Below, one piece after another: positions 30,296 through 40,105 of a stretch of 64,000 bases of DNA. This DNA comes from Paralithodes platypus. Its lineage: Eukaryota > Arthropoda > Malacostraca > Decapoda > Lithodidae. The stretch is from the NCBI GenBank assembly GCA_032716605.1, contig CM064485.1, forward strand, positions 29,353,558 through 29,417,557. The letters are read 5' to 3'. The position numbers were made by a program, and so were the translations under genes. The notes beneath the pieces are model-generated. The model was not told the DNA's origin and searched no databases. It saw only the letters and a program-made list of their open reading frames with translations. Within the stretch, counting starts at the first letter, position 1. Every line of letters starts with the position of its first letter.

Positions 30296-30731
30296 GCGCT
30301 TGCAGAAAATGAGGTGCAAGACAGTAGCGCATCGGAGCGTCCCAAGGATGCGTTCAAGAGCAAAACAAACTCTCTAGCAGACGATGTGGTGTTTACGTTT
30401 ATATCAGTAGCTTCCTTTGACCATTAATCTGAATGTTTTGAAGTAGGTAATAGGCTACAATGACAATGGTAAACTTTTAAAGTGAATTCATGAACATATG
30501 ATATGTGTGTGCTCCATTATGTGTCATTTGAGTGGACTAATGCCTCAAAAAGGGGACTTTGGGACTTCTTGAAATTCGGACCATCGGGTGAATTCGGATT
30601 TGGCCTCAAATTGAAAAATTCAGACTATTGGGAGATTCGAATCATCGGTCGTCGGATTAAAGGACTTTTACTGTATTTGCAAATATGCGAATATGTTCAC
30701 GAAACCAATAGAATACCTGTATATACAAAAT
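30296..30731 (+). repeat. 436-bp direct duplication, copy 2
   Basis: Second copy of 29371-29806. Downstream, 30732-31486 is AT-rich hAT interior and right end without coding signal. Confidence 0.9.
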
Positions 30732-31564
30732 TTTTAAATATTAAATTTTAAAGTTAACACAAACGAATAAATAACAGTGCAGATGTGCGTTGGGGCCGCT
30801 AAAGTGGAATGAAGGAGGACTGAGCAGTGTTGCTACTTAACTGTATTTAATAGTACCAGATCAAACTAGTGAAAAGTAGGCCTACCAAATTATTCTAAAG
30901 TGGAATCACTGCCCGGTAAACGAACGTGTGCTGGACCTGGACATTTGAACCGTCGCAATATTGCCATTTCAGACATATCCAATGTAATAGCATGTCACTA
31001 AAATATATTCCATCATATGTCCTCACTGATTTCGTATTTAGTACCAGATATGGACTATTTTATTGGAAAATGTATAAAATGTAGCCTACTTGAGAGAGTC
31101 AAATGTACCAAATCTGGTACTTTAGTACCAAAAAAGCGGCAACATTGGGGCTGAGGACTGAAAACATAGAAAATTGAATGGATTTAATTTTAATTATTCA
31201 TTTTTTATGGCTGAACTCTAACAATATATTAAACATTAATTCATACAGTTCATTTATGATATTTAAGAAATTACACATTCACATCGTCATTATCTTCTGG
31301 TAATTAATTCATACTAATTTAATTAACGTTTGTTGGTGACATAAAAATAATTACCAGTTCTTGAAGGATGAAATAAGGATTGAAATATTCGCTATTCGAA
31401 TTCGTTTTCGCGAATTTTACAACAAAATATTTGTATTCGTATTCGTATTCGCAAATAGTGAAAATTTATATTCGTTCCATCTCTAGTATGCACCGCTCTT
31501 TTCCACATTGCCTCGTCTCAATCTATAATGCATAACCTTGGTTTTGTTAATACTGTATTGACTC

Positions 31565-31865
31565 TTAACTCCCAACCCGCGGGGTTGGGAATCATCCTTG
31601 TACAACAACGGGTTCTCTTGCAACGATCGTGCAACTGGAAGTGAAAATACCCTAAAATGAGGTATTTTCCCTGGATTCATCATTATTTTGAGAGATACGG
31701 AGGTTGAGGATCGATACAGTAGGTCTCAGTGCGGGCCCCATCGCTGCCGGGAGCGGAGCGCGCGCGCCTGTTGTCCTTACAATGGTCCCTCTCTCTCTCA
31801 TCGCTCAAAATGGCCCTAAAAAGGCACAAGTTATATGACAGTCACCGTCGGCCGGGGGGGGTTAA
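31565..31865. mobile_element. 301-bp TTAA-bounded MITE
   Basis: TTAACTCCCAACCCGCGGGG at the left; TTAACCCCCCCCGGCCG inverted at the right. Removing it restores the RTE sequence CTCTTAACCCTT...GCCATGCCCTC, as seen intact in copy B at 38325-38350. This gives a clear empty-site comparison for a TTAA-specific insertion. Confidence 0.85.
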
Positions 31866-32300
31866 ACCCTTGCTCGCCATGCCCTCTCTCCATCTTCTGA
31901 ATTTGGCCTCAGCATCTTGCACATTGTCAGCTATTAGGGCTAAATCGTCTGCATAAAGCAGTTCCCACGGGAGTCCAGATCTAAAATCTCTAGACAGTGC
32001 CTCCAGGACCATAATAAAGAGGAGGGGGTTTAACACTGAACCCTGATGAACTCCTCACTCAGTACACCTTTCACCCTCATCACAGTTCGCGAATCCTCAT
32101 ACATCTTCATTATCACACGCACAAGCCACTCTTCCACACCAAGTTTCCCCATAGCCCACTGCACAACATCTCTAAGCACCCTGTCAAAGGCCTTCTCCAG
32201 GTCTACAAACACAAAGTAAAGATCCCTGCCTTTTAGTAAGTATCTTTCCTGTATCTGCCTGACTATGAAGATAGCATCGGTTGTACCACGTCCTGGCATA
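31866..32300 (-). pseudogene. RTE-like copy A, RT catalytic region
   Basis: Minus-strand frames 32299-32030 (GTTDAIFIVRQIQERYL, FVFVDLEKAFDRVLRDVV, RVIMKMYEDSRTVMRV) and 32036-31842 (LNPLLFIMVLEAL, LLYADDLALIAD) give RT blocks 2 to 5, including the catalytic YADD. The junction between them lacks the PQGSxLSP block in frame, so a shift lies near 32033. The 5' half (endonuclease) is absent. Confidence 0.88.
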
Positions 32301-32342
32301 ATTTCTTAGTTTCTTACAGTAGATCCTCTGGAAAAAGGCAAA

Positions 32343-32909
32343 CTATGCCTGTGTATCCAGCTCAGTACCAGTACTTGCACTGCTGCGGTCGTTCACGGTG
32401 TTGGCGGCGGCGGTAGCAGACGCAACATTTTTACTATTCTGTATTTTTGTTTTATAATCAAACTTCAAATCTTGTCTTCCCCATGCTTTATCAAGATTAC
32501 TTTCAAACTCCCTTATTGATTCGGAATCGACTACATACTGGGGCAGTGCGTTCCACTCATTTACCACTCTATCACAAAATGAGTTCTTTGCCTTCTCAAG
32601 CCTATTTCTTTCTTTGTAAATTTTCTTAGAGTGTCCTCTCGTTCTTGTTCCCTCCCGCATCAAGAAGATACCTTCACACACATCCTCATCGTACTTTCCT
32701 GACACTATCTTAAAAGTCTCTATCATATCTCCTCTCTTTCTCCTATATGCCAGTGTCGGAAGCCCAAGTGTCCTCAACCTCTGCTCATAGCCCGCGTTCT
32801 TCAACGTTGGTACCAGCTTGCTAGCTCTCCTCTGCACTTTCTCCACTGCTTCTATATCCTTTACCATATATGGAGCCCACACCTGGTATACCAAACTGCA
32901 TATCATCAA
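32343..32909 (-). pseudogene. CR1/L2-like RT C-terminal fragment
   Basis: A 188-codon minus-strand frame: LVYQVWAPYMVKDIEAVEKV, RRASKLVPTLKNAGYEQRL, YRRKRGDMIETFKIVSGKYD, RTRGHSKKIYKERNRL and NEWNALPQYVV. This series is the conserved region after the RT domain in CR1/L2/Jockey-type elements that ends at the NxLPxxVV block. The frame is intact across the fragment, with a low-complexity Ala/Ser tail. The RT core is missing. It directly follows the RTE fragment on the same strand but belongs to another family. Confidence 0.88.
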
Positions 32910-33921
32910 TGGAGATGCTTTGCCTAATCAAACCCTCAAAGACTCTCTCACAGACCTTCATGATGCACTAAATGCACTAGAATATACTAATGAAAGCATA
33001 TGATACCAGATATACTGTAATTCCTCCATGCTCCAGTTCAAATAATAACACCCAAACAAATTCATTAACTTTATTTTATACTAAAGCCAGTAATGAAGTG
33101 AGATATTGCTTTACCAACTGTTCCAATAGAAGCTAAGAACATGTTATATCATTGACACTTGGAAAATTAAAGCATGCAAAACATCAATAAGGTATACCTA
33201 AAGATATTAATATAATTATAATATTATTATTTATTATCTATATCAATCATTGCTAGTTCTAAATATGCTACAAAGTGCAATAACTTTATAATGCACAAAT
33301 AAAAAGAAGCCTCAACATATAATGTAGGTACAGTAAGACATTGTCCAAAATGTGAAAGGTGTCAGAAACTATACATACATACATACAATCTAGCTAATAC
33401 AATTTTGAGTTAAATACAGAAATGCAAAGGAACAAAGGCAGAAAAGCTAGCGAGTATCAACCAAATTCACAATCAAGAACAAAATTCACAGGGATAAGGT
33501 TTAAGAATATGGGCGATACCACAGCATACAGTACTACAATGATTATACAGTACTGTTCATTTAATGGAAACTATTGCAGCGAAGGGGGTAGGAACTTGGA
33601 GGTTACATAGAGAAGAAAGAAAGATCCTAGATGTAGTTTTTACAAAACTACAGTACTTGATAATCTGACATATATTCTGTCCCAAAGATGCCAGAATAAA
33701 GTACTGTACTTGTTATCTTCACAGCAGTGGAGAGCATGAGGGAACACAGTGCGAGGCATGCAACAAGACACCTACTAAAACCATGGCAGAACAATTTACC
33801 ACCCAAAGGACTTGACCAGTAAAGGCAGCGTTACATGAGCAGCATCTTCAGCGTTTTTCTAGCCTGTTGGCAATTCTAGCTAGCATTTTCCTGTTAGGAA
33901 TTCTAGCTAGCACTTTATCAA

Positions 33922-33952
<31 letters not shown>

Positions 33953-34122
33953 CTGGTTTATTTATGATCGGTCATCAATTTCACATACAGTACTAACTTA
34001 CTACAAGTGTGTTAATTGATCTGTGTGACAGATTTAAGTATGTTTATCCATGAATTATAAGCTATAATCTGACATTGGCTAGTAAAAACAGCGGAAAACT
34101 GCCCATGTGACAACGAACATAC
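32910..34122. other. Non-coding, probably intronic
   Basis: AT-rich with no retroelement signal, a 23-base T run at 33922-33945 and a repeated AATTCTAGCTAGCA at about 33871 and 33899. It lies next to the ABCC exon and is plausibly intron. A plus-strand peptide at 32905-33000 (DALPNQTLKDSLTDLHDALNA) is not recognised. Confidence 0.4.
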
Positions 34123-34295
34123 CGTGAAGAAACAGGTGAGCCATGACCGCAACGTCCACGGTAAACTGGTGTCCAGAGTGTTTATATCTTTGCTGAAGCG
34201 GTTTATAAGTCGGCCCACTGGGTTAATGTCAAAGAAATGCATGGGCAAATGCATGACACAGCTGAGGATATGTTTGTGGAGGGTGATCCCCGCAC
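34123..34295 (-). CDS. ABC-C (MRP-type) transporter exon, second transmembrane domain
   Basis: Minus-strand exon of about 173 bp encoding GAGITLHKHILSCVMHLPMHFFDINPVGRLINRFSKDINTLD... followed by a hydrophobic stretch. The pattern L-H-x3-L...P-M-x-F-F-D-x-x-P-x-G-R-x-x-N-R-F-S-K-D is diagnostic of the ABCC/MRP family, in the intracellular loop of a membrane domain just before a transmembrane helix. The 5' boundary is an AG acceptor (TTCGTTAG, ending 34296) with an upstream T-rich tract; the 3' boundary is ACG/GTATGT at 34123/34122. The reading frame is open through the exon. ABCC proteins export conjugates and drugs across membranes using ATP. No neighbouring exon was found, so introns must be long or the exon is isolated. 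Nothing shows that it is broken. Confidence 0.8.
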
Positions 34296-34462
34296 CTAAC
34301 GAACAGTATGACAAGCAAAATGTCCCAAAAAATACCAGTACTGCTGTGGGACAAGAGATAGATAGGTAAGAGTAAGGAATCTCATCAACATATTTTACGA
34401 GTCTACAGAGCTATGAGAACCACTGTTGATCAAGAAAGATTAAGATTTTTTTGCATATTTGT

Positions 34463-34697
34463 TTAACCCTCTCACGTTCTTGACGCAATTTTGAGCCTAT
34501 TAGGGATACTTTAAAGCCTTTGTTACCATTAGGGGTATTTAGAAACCTTTAGTTTAGTTACTTCAACCTCTGCAGTTGTCTTTGAGTTAGCTGTGGGCAG
34601 AAAAATAATTTTGGAGAGGTAATTATAAGTGTGAGAGAACTCTATTTATTATTGCTAATCTGGCAACTTCTGCGTCATAAGGATGTGAGTGGGTTAA
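34463..34697. mobile_element. 235-bp TTAA-bounded MITE, CCCTCTCAC family
   Basis: TTAACCCTCTCACGTTCTTG at the left and, inverted, TTAACCCACTCACATCCTTA at the right, followed on both sides by GACGCA. It lies within a likely ABCC intron. The same terminus starts the element at 36639. Confidence 0.88.
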
Positions 34698-34857
34698 TAA
34701 GTTATGTGTGTATATACTGTATGTATCTACTCAGACACATACCCCATAGCTAGGGGTGGCCGACTCGAGACAAGAGCCCGAACAGGGACAAAACAAAACA
34801 ACCTAAAAAAAAAAAAAAAAATTTTTTTTTTTTTTTTTTATATACATCTACAGTAGG
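34698..34857. other. Non-coding with A/T homopolymers
   Basis: An A-run then a T-run (34805-34839) next to the 3' end of the following minus-strand RTE copy; probably its poly-A-like tail. Confidence 0.5.
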
Positions 34858-35730
34858 TCGCCCAGGAGAAGACCAAGGATCACTAAGGACCTCCAGCACT
34901 CCCCCGGTCCCAGACCTCCCAAAGAGGTTCCGGTCTCAACAGGCAGACACACAGCGGAACTATACCACAATGCCCGCCCACCTTACATCCAGAGATCACC
35001 CTTCACAACATAGACCAGCTCCCAGGGCCGGCTCCTGATGGACAATTATCTAGTCCAACTGGCGTCTGACCTCCTCTCCCTACAACTGCGTTATCACTCA
35101 TCTATTCACAAGTACTGTATTCTCCATTAATTCCTATTCATTACCACTTCCCTAGCCTGTTTTTTAGTCATCTCTGTACCTTCCAATGCTTATACTACAC
35201 CATCTCTCCATCTCATCCAAGGTCTTCCTCTCCCTCTACCTCCCCTTGATTCTGACTCATAAACTTTCTTTGTAAGCCTTTCATTTCCCATTCGTTCAAC
35301 ATGTCCATACCAGCACAGCACCCTTCTGTCCACCCTGGCCGATAAGGGTTCCTGCTCTCCTATGTAACTGTTCATTCCTCAATCTGTCTCTATGCGTTAC
35401 TCCACACATACTCCTTAAGCAGCTTATCTCTATCACATCCAACTTTCTTCTCTCTTGTGCCTTCAAAGCCCATGTCTCAGCCCCATACATCACTGTTAGT
35501 ACAACTATCCCTCGACACACTGCACTTTTAGCTTTCATTCCGAGATTTCTCACCTTCCACATATTTCTCATTGCTCCGTAAACTTTCCTTCCACCACATA
35601 CTCTCTGTCTTACCTCCATTTCCACACCTGTATCCCTGCTTATCACTCCTCCTACACATTTAAAACACTCCACTTGTTCCAGTATTTCCCCATCCAGTTG
35701 TACATTTAGATTTACCCTACCAGCATCTAT
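34858..35730 (-). pseudogene. RTE-like retrotransposon, 3' half and 3' UTR
   Basis: Minus-strand frame 35673-35296: FKCVGGVISRDTGVEMEVRQR, GAMRNMWKVRNLGMKAKSAV, IVVLTVMYGAETWALKAQER and LDVIEISCLRSMCGVTHRDR. Then 35375-35190: RVDRRVLCWYGHVERMGNERL, GRGRGRPWMRWRDG. These are post-RT blocks of an RTE-type element. The 3' UTR (34858-35180) is shared with the plus-strand copy at 42655-43070. At least one frameshift near 35320. Confidence 0.85.
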
Positions 35731-35982
35731 ATTAATAATTTATAAATTTCCAAATCCATTACAAGAGAGGAAGCATATGCTAATTTGTATGTAGTGGAAG
35801 TAGCACTGTAGCATAGACAAAAGGAACATGTCTGGACAAAATAAACTGGAGGAATTTCTGACATACACAACCTTTAGGCCTGCTTCACACAGACATTTTT
35901 ACAACTACAGGAGTGACACGCTTAAGGGAAGGGGGGTATTTTTATTTATTTTTGTATCATTATTATATATAACTTTTAACTG

Positions 35983-36052
35983 TCTTGATGGTGTAATGGT
36001 TAGAGCGTGTAAGTTCTGTATGTGATATCCTCGGTTTGAATCCTGGGAGAAT
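35983..36052 (+). ncRNA. tRNA-derived SINE head or tRNA pseudogene
   Basis: A box A-like TGGTGTAATGGTTAGAGC is followed about 35 bases later by GGTTTGAATCC, one mismatch from the consensus box B. The sequence does not close a clean acceptor stem, so this is a tRNA-derived SINE promoter and not a functional tRNA. Confidence 0.65.
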
Positions 36053-36091
36053 CACATGCTTTCATTAATATGATTTGGGGTGTTATTGGGG

Positions 36092-36368
36092 AAGGATGTA
36101 GTATCCGGGCGTAAGGTCGTCATGATTACATACGTCGATCGCTCGTGGTTAAGTTCCTGTCTATTTTTACGGCTAATTTTTCTGTTATTTGCCCCCTGCT
36201 GGCAATATATATGATAATGACAAAAAGTCATGGGATGGGGGGGGGGGGTTTTGAGGGGAGCTTCAACCTATTATTATATCCATTGGCAGTCAAAATAGAC
36301 GGGAACATGATTGCGAGCGTCCGCGTAGTGTAAACAAGGCGGGCGGTACACTCGGATACTACATCCTT
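36092..36368. mobile_element. 277-bp inverted-repeat element
   Basis: Termini AAGGATGTAGTATCCGGG and, inverted, AAGGATGTAGTATCCGAG: 16 of 18 match. Non-coding, G-run at 36239-36249. No clear target duplication, so the superfamily is unknown. Confidence 0.65.
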
Positions 36369-36435
36369 GGCTGTTATTGGTATTAAGAATGATGTTAAAA
36401 ATAATATACAGTACAGTACAGTATATGTATATTCT

Positions 36436-36638
36436 TAGTTTGCTCCCTAGACCTCTATAAAGCTTAAAAAAACACCCTCAAGACCCACCTTCATGAAACA
36501 TTTTTACATTTTTCAGTATAAAAATGGCCCGGCCAAAGGCCAGTTACTATACAGGCTCACTATTGTGCACCAGGAAAAAATCGACACCTAAATGGCACAC
36601 AAGATCATATATTGACAAAAGCATATGGGGCGAAAGGT
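36436..36638 (+). repeat. Partial copy of the GCGAGC/CTCGCTATCGC repeat family
   Basis: TAGTTTGCTCCCTAGACCTC through AAATCGACACCTAAATGGCA, as in the copies at 46244, 48310 and 49161. Its right part is interrupted by the TTAA element at 36639. Confidence 0.75.
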
Positions 36639-37126
36639 TTAACCCTCTCACCACGGAAGGGCTCTTGAACGCCCATAAAAAAGCATATAACAGGTACCCG
36701 GAAGGGCTCTTGAACGCCCAGTGGTTGAAAGCCTGTGAGCTTCTTGTGCGAGGCGTCGGTCCGACGCATGTAAACAACAGCGGGCTGGACCGACGCCCCG
36801 CATCTCCGGCCACAAGAAGGAGAGCGTCGCTTGTTCGTGTGTGCCTGTATGTTGTTGTTAAGTATCGAAAAGTAGTGTAAAGTGGCTGTTTTGGCCATAA
36901 AGTTATCTCCAATGAAATCATCATCACAAATCAACCAGTTGACTTAGAGAGCTCTACTTAACGCCATTCTACAGGTAAATAACACAGCTACGCTTGGGGA
37001 TGCGTGGGAATGCGGGAAGCAGTCAGATTAACAAATATACGGCAGCCTAGCCTAGACGTTTTTCGACCAAAACACCCGGGTTTCGGGGAATATATATATA
37101 ATACATAGCCGGGGCTGGAGGGTTAA
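36639..37126. mobile_element. 488-bp TTAA-bounded MITE, partner of the repeat inside DIRS
   Basis: Left TTAACCCTCTCACCACGG and right, inverted, TTAACCCTCCAGCCCCGG match at 14 of 18 bases and lie within TTAA. The inner 393 bp equal the minus strand of 19641-20033. A palindromic GTCGGTCCGACGC-type core lies near 36755. Confidence 0.8.
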
Positions 37127-37141
37127 TGGAGCGAACTTCAC

Positions 37142-37589
37142 TTAACCCGTACAGCCCCAGCGACGCGCCTGGCGCGTCGGCGATGTATGTAACGCACAGC
37201 CCCAGAGACGCGCCTGGCGCGTCACCCTAATTGCGCCGACCGTAGCCTCAGGTGTAGCCACTCGAGAGGGCTCAGATTTGTATGGGAACTGTGTACCTAT
37301 CCCACGCACCCGTCCCGATGGTTGAAAACTCTCAAATTCCACGTGCGTGCGCGTGAGCGCGCAATAACCTTGTTTTTTGGGGTAATTGCCTTCAATGTTT
37401 TACTCTTGTAAAATACGTTTTCGGGGGCTCTGTAGGACCATGTTTTAAGCTTTTTGAGCGGTTTTTCGTGGTTTATCCTTCATTCCTAACCCATTCGCTA
37501 TTGTTTCTGGAATAAAACCATTTTTTGAAAACCGGCCGGGTTCTGGGTGAACAAACATTACAAAAACTAGCCGGGGCTGGACGGGTTAA
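37142..37589. mobile_element. 448-bp TTAA-bounded MITE with GACGCGCC palindromes
   Basis: TTAACCCGTACAGCCCCAG at the left and, inverted, TTAACCCGTCCAGCCCCGG at the right. Near its left end are two copies, about 49 bp apart, of CAGCCCCAG plus the perfect palindrome GACGCGCC-T-GGCGCGTC. It is 15 bp from the previous MITE and shares the CAGCCCCGGCTA subterminus with it. Confidence 0.88.
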
Positions 37590-37619
37590 GCAAAATGCAT
37601 GGTATTCACATAAATGTGG

Positions 37620-38370
37620 TTATATACATACATACATACACAAATTTAAAGACCAAGTGCTTCACACAAAGTGTGGAGCATCATATCACTGATACTCTTG
37701 ATACCTAACCTTCTCCTTAGCTCCTCAATTGATATCCTATCTTGCAGTTTGGCACCACACATCCATCTCACCATTATCATCTCATTGCGTTCCATTCTGT
37801 TGATATCATCCGCTTTGACAGGTCACGTTTCTGAAGCATATGTCATTGCGCTTCTAACGCATGAAGCATATACCTTTCCCTTCAAGGGGAGAGGGAGTCT
37901 TCTCATGGCGAGTAGTGGCAAAAGTTCTCTAAACTTTCCCCAGCCGCATCTTATTCTGGCTATAGTGGCGGCCTCAGCCCACTACTGGCAGAGATACAGT
38001 AGTATCACCCAAGTAGCAAAACTTGTCCTCCATCTCCAGTGCCTCGTTGCCAAAGTTGACACTCTCGAGCCGGTCATTGAATACAAGCTCACCTTTTCAT
38101 ACTATGCATACAAATTTCTCAATTTCGGACTTCTTCCTTGGTAGAGGTTCCTTTATTCTAGTGCAGCGCTTCTTCCCGTGATGTACCCAGCTGCGGCAGA
38201 CGCTACACTGTATTGATTTGCGCCCACTCCATTTCTGCATATTGCGCATGGGTATGCACCACTTTTTTCTACCTTTCTTAGCCCTAAACCACTGTGTATA
38301 ACCTTGGTTTTATTTATATTAACTCTTAACCCTTTACTTGCCATGCCCTCTCCATCTTCTAAACTTGGCA
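37620..38370 (-). pseudogene. RTE-like copy B (minus strand)
   Basis: Same family and order as copy A (26850-32300). The minus-strand frame 38374-38153 reads GMASKGLRVNINKTKVIHSG and EKSGAYPCAICRNGVGAN (end of RT, then the Cys block). 37670-38060 gives the C-terminal region. The tail at 37625-37640 is (CATA)n. Truncated upstream of the Cys block. Confidence 0.8.
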
Positions 38371-38384
38371 TCAATAGAATATCA

Positions 38385-38620
38385 ATAGAATGGAACGAAA
38401 TAAGAGAATGGCGAGATGGATATGTGGGGTTAACCTCAGGGACGGGGTATCGAGCGAGGAATTAAGAAGGCGTCTGGGCATTAGGAGTATCAGTGAAGTG
38501 ATGCGCATGAGCTAACTTGGTTGGTTTGGAAACGTAGAGAGAATGGATGATTAGAACTGGGTGAAGAAATGCCGGACTGTGAGCGAGCGTAGGGGTAGAC
38601 CTAGAATGACGTGGTATCAG
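38385..38620 (+). pseudogene. RTE-like copy B, inverted segment
   Basis: The plus-strand translation RMARWICGVNLRDGVSSEEL, RRRLGIRSISEVMRMS, LGWFGNVERMDD, CRTVSERRGRPRMTW is the same RT C-terminal region as in copy A, but in opposite orientation and directly next to copy B. Either twin-primed inversion or a separate copy. Cut by the Tigger element at 38622. Confidence 0.8.
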
Positions 38621-38623
38621 GTA

Positions 38624-39542
38624 CAGTCTGACCTGCCAATACACGAGCTTTTAATACGCGATTCACCTTATACGCGAGGAGGGGTCGAATCATACCCAAA
38701 ACTTTCAAAACGCGTGATGTACCTTTAAAACGCGAATCCGGGGCCGATATAAGGGCAATTCCGGGGAGTTCAGCTAATACGCGAGGCCCCCCACCATTCC
38801 GCGCATCCATCTGCGCAGGGACGCCAGTTACGTAGGCACGCAGGGCATTGTGGGATACGCCAGTCTACCCTCAGTCCACGCTCACGCAACAGCAGTCCGA
38901 CTCGTGTGCAGTGATATAGTTTTTTGCCCCTATCATCATGCCCCCTCGCAAGAACAAACTTATCACCCACCAGATGAAGCTGGAGGTCATCAAAAGAAAA
39001 GGAAAAGGAGAAGGAAACTCAGCCATCGGTCGAGCAATGGGTTAGCGGAACGACAGTTTAGAACGATCTGGGCTAACGAGAAAAGATCAACACCATCGTG
39101 AAGTCCTATGGTGCTGCCATGATGGACCAACGTTGCAGGAGCAACAATCCAGCTATGGTGGTCATGGAGCGATACCTGGCAGCATTCCTAGCCCGCAAAC
39201 ACCGTGAGCAGTCCCGGTGGAATAAGGCCTATATCAAAACAGCAGGCTAAACTCTTCTACACCACCGCAAGTGCTAGGACAAAGTCTGGCCAGAATTTTA
39301 ATTTTAAGGTATCCAACGGTTGGCTCCATGGCTTCATGAAACGGAAGGACCTAAGGAACATCAAGGTGTCGGAGACCGTGGGTCTGCAGATGTGGTGGCA
39401 GCCAACACATTTCCTGGGGTGTTGAAGACCATAATCGAGGATGGTGGCTACACAAAGGATCAGATTTATAATGTGGATGAAAGTGGCTTGCAATACAAGT
39501 GTATGCCAAAATCTACATATCTTGCCAAATCTGTGAAACAGG
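38624..39542 (+). pseudogene. Tigger/pogo-like transposase, decayed and cut by gap
   Basis: The terminus CAGTCTGACCTGCC next to TA (38622-38623) starts the element, inserted in the RTE fragment. The transposase starts at 38938 (MPPRKNKLITHQMKLEVIKR, then AIGRAMGLAERQFRTIW), a CENP-B-type helix-turn-helix. Later frames give VMERYLAAFLARKHREQ, NGWLHGFMKR, ADVVAANTFPGVLKTIIEDG and QIYNVDESGLQYKCMPKST. That last Asp is the first residue of the DDD/E catalytic triad. At least four stops or shifts. The rest is lost at 39543, and what follows the gap is unrelated. Confidence 0.85.
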
Positions 39543-39642
39543 NNNNNNNNNNNNNNNNNNNNNNNNNNNNNNNNNNNNNNNNNNNNNNNNNNNNNNNNNN
39601 NNNNNNNNNNNNNNNNNNNNNNNNNNNNNNNNNNNNNNNNNN
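39543..39642. other. Assembly gap, 100 N
   Basis: Exactly 100 N. Tigger sequence on the left does not continue on the right, so either the gap hides the rest of that element or the join is wrong. Confidence 0.99.
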
Positions 39643-39898
39643 ATTCCTCTCGCCCTGTGCCCCCCTCCCTTACCTTTCTGCGCTCAGCACACAACTGACA
39701 ACACCAACCAAACACAGCCACCCACAGCCAACAACCAACCACCGATAAGATTTAGTGCCCGTCTCGCGAATAGACTGCCTTCCACCAATGAACAGCCACC
39801 CCACACCCAGTAGCTCCGCCCACCTCCCTATTCTTGATCCTCGAATTTTTTATAAATATGTTGCTTTGTCCTTAAGCTAATCATTACCTCTCCTTTCC

Positions 39899-39928
39899 CT
39901 GAAGATGCAAGATGTTTACTTGTGAAAC
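39899..39928 (+). ncRNA. Hammerhead-ribozyme-like core of a Penelope-like element
   Basis: CTGAAGA (39899-39905), then CAAG...CTTG able to form stem II (39908-39922), then GAAAC (39924-39928): the order CUGANGA-stem II-GAAA of a hammerhead core. It lies 13 bp upstream of a Penelope-type ORF start. Penelope-like elements are known to carry hammerheads in their terminal regions. Stems I and III and the cleavage site could not be confirmed. Confidence 0.45.
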
Positions 39929-39940
39929 GTTGGATCCACC

Positions 39941-40105
39941 ATGAATTTTGCTAACCTGTTGTACCTCATCTCTGAACCCCAGAGGAAAATTGTTAGAACT
40001 ATTGAAAGCTGTAACAATAAAATCCTGAATGCTGAAACTGCTATTGCCTTTAACCTCGTCTGTTTAAAAGAGAATCTATTACCTGGCTATACTAACAATA
40101 TATAA
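39941..40105 (+). pseudogene. Penelope-like element protein, N-terminal fragment
   Basis: 54 codons from the ATG at 39941 to a TAA: MNFANLLYLISEPQRKIVRT, ESCNNKILNAETAIAFNLVC, LKENLLPGYTNN. The pattern of a KL-rich helix, an FNxxCLxxxLLPxYTN segment and then the RT resembles the N-terminal region of Penelope-like RTs. The copy ends in AT repeats, with no RT or GIY-YIG domain. Short, so the family call depends on this block plus the upstream hammerhead-like motif. Confidence 0.6.

Larger units (their letters stand above)
28724..31486. mobile_element. hAT-like DNA element, non-coding, with nested inserts
   Basis: Left terminus CTAGAGATGGACCGAATATT (28724) and right terminus, read inverted, CTAGAGATGGAACGAATATA (31486): 17 of 20 match. 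The flanks TATGCAGT and TATGCACC agree at 6 of 8 bases, fitting a decayed 8-bp hAT duplication. Subterminal TATTCGTATTCG repeats occur at both ends. No transposase is seen. It holds a pogo-like MITE and an internal 436-bp duplication. It splits the RTE copy. Confidence 0.7.

Noticed and set aside
32818..33003. Possible host exon (NQTLKDSLTDLHDALNALEY)
   Set aside because: Reads protein-like, but has no acceptor/donor pair and follows directly on a CR1 fragment; no family recognised.
35983..36052. Functional tRNA gene
   Set aside because: Boxes A and B are present, but the acceptor stem does not close; more like a SINE head. The same applies to 41686-41770.
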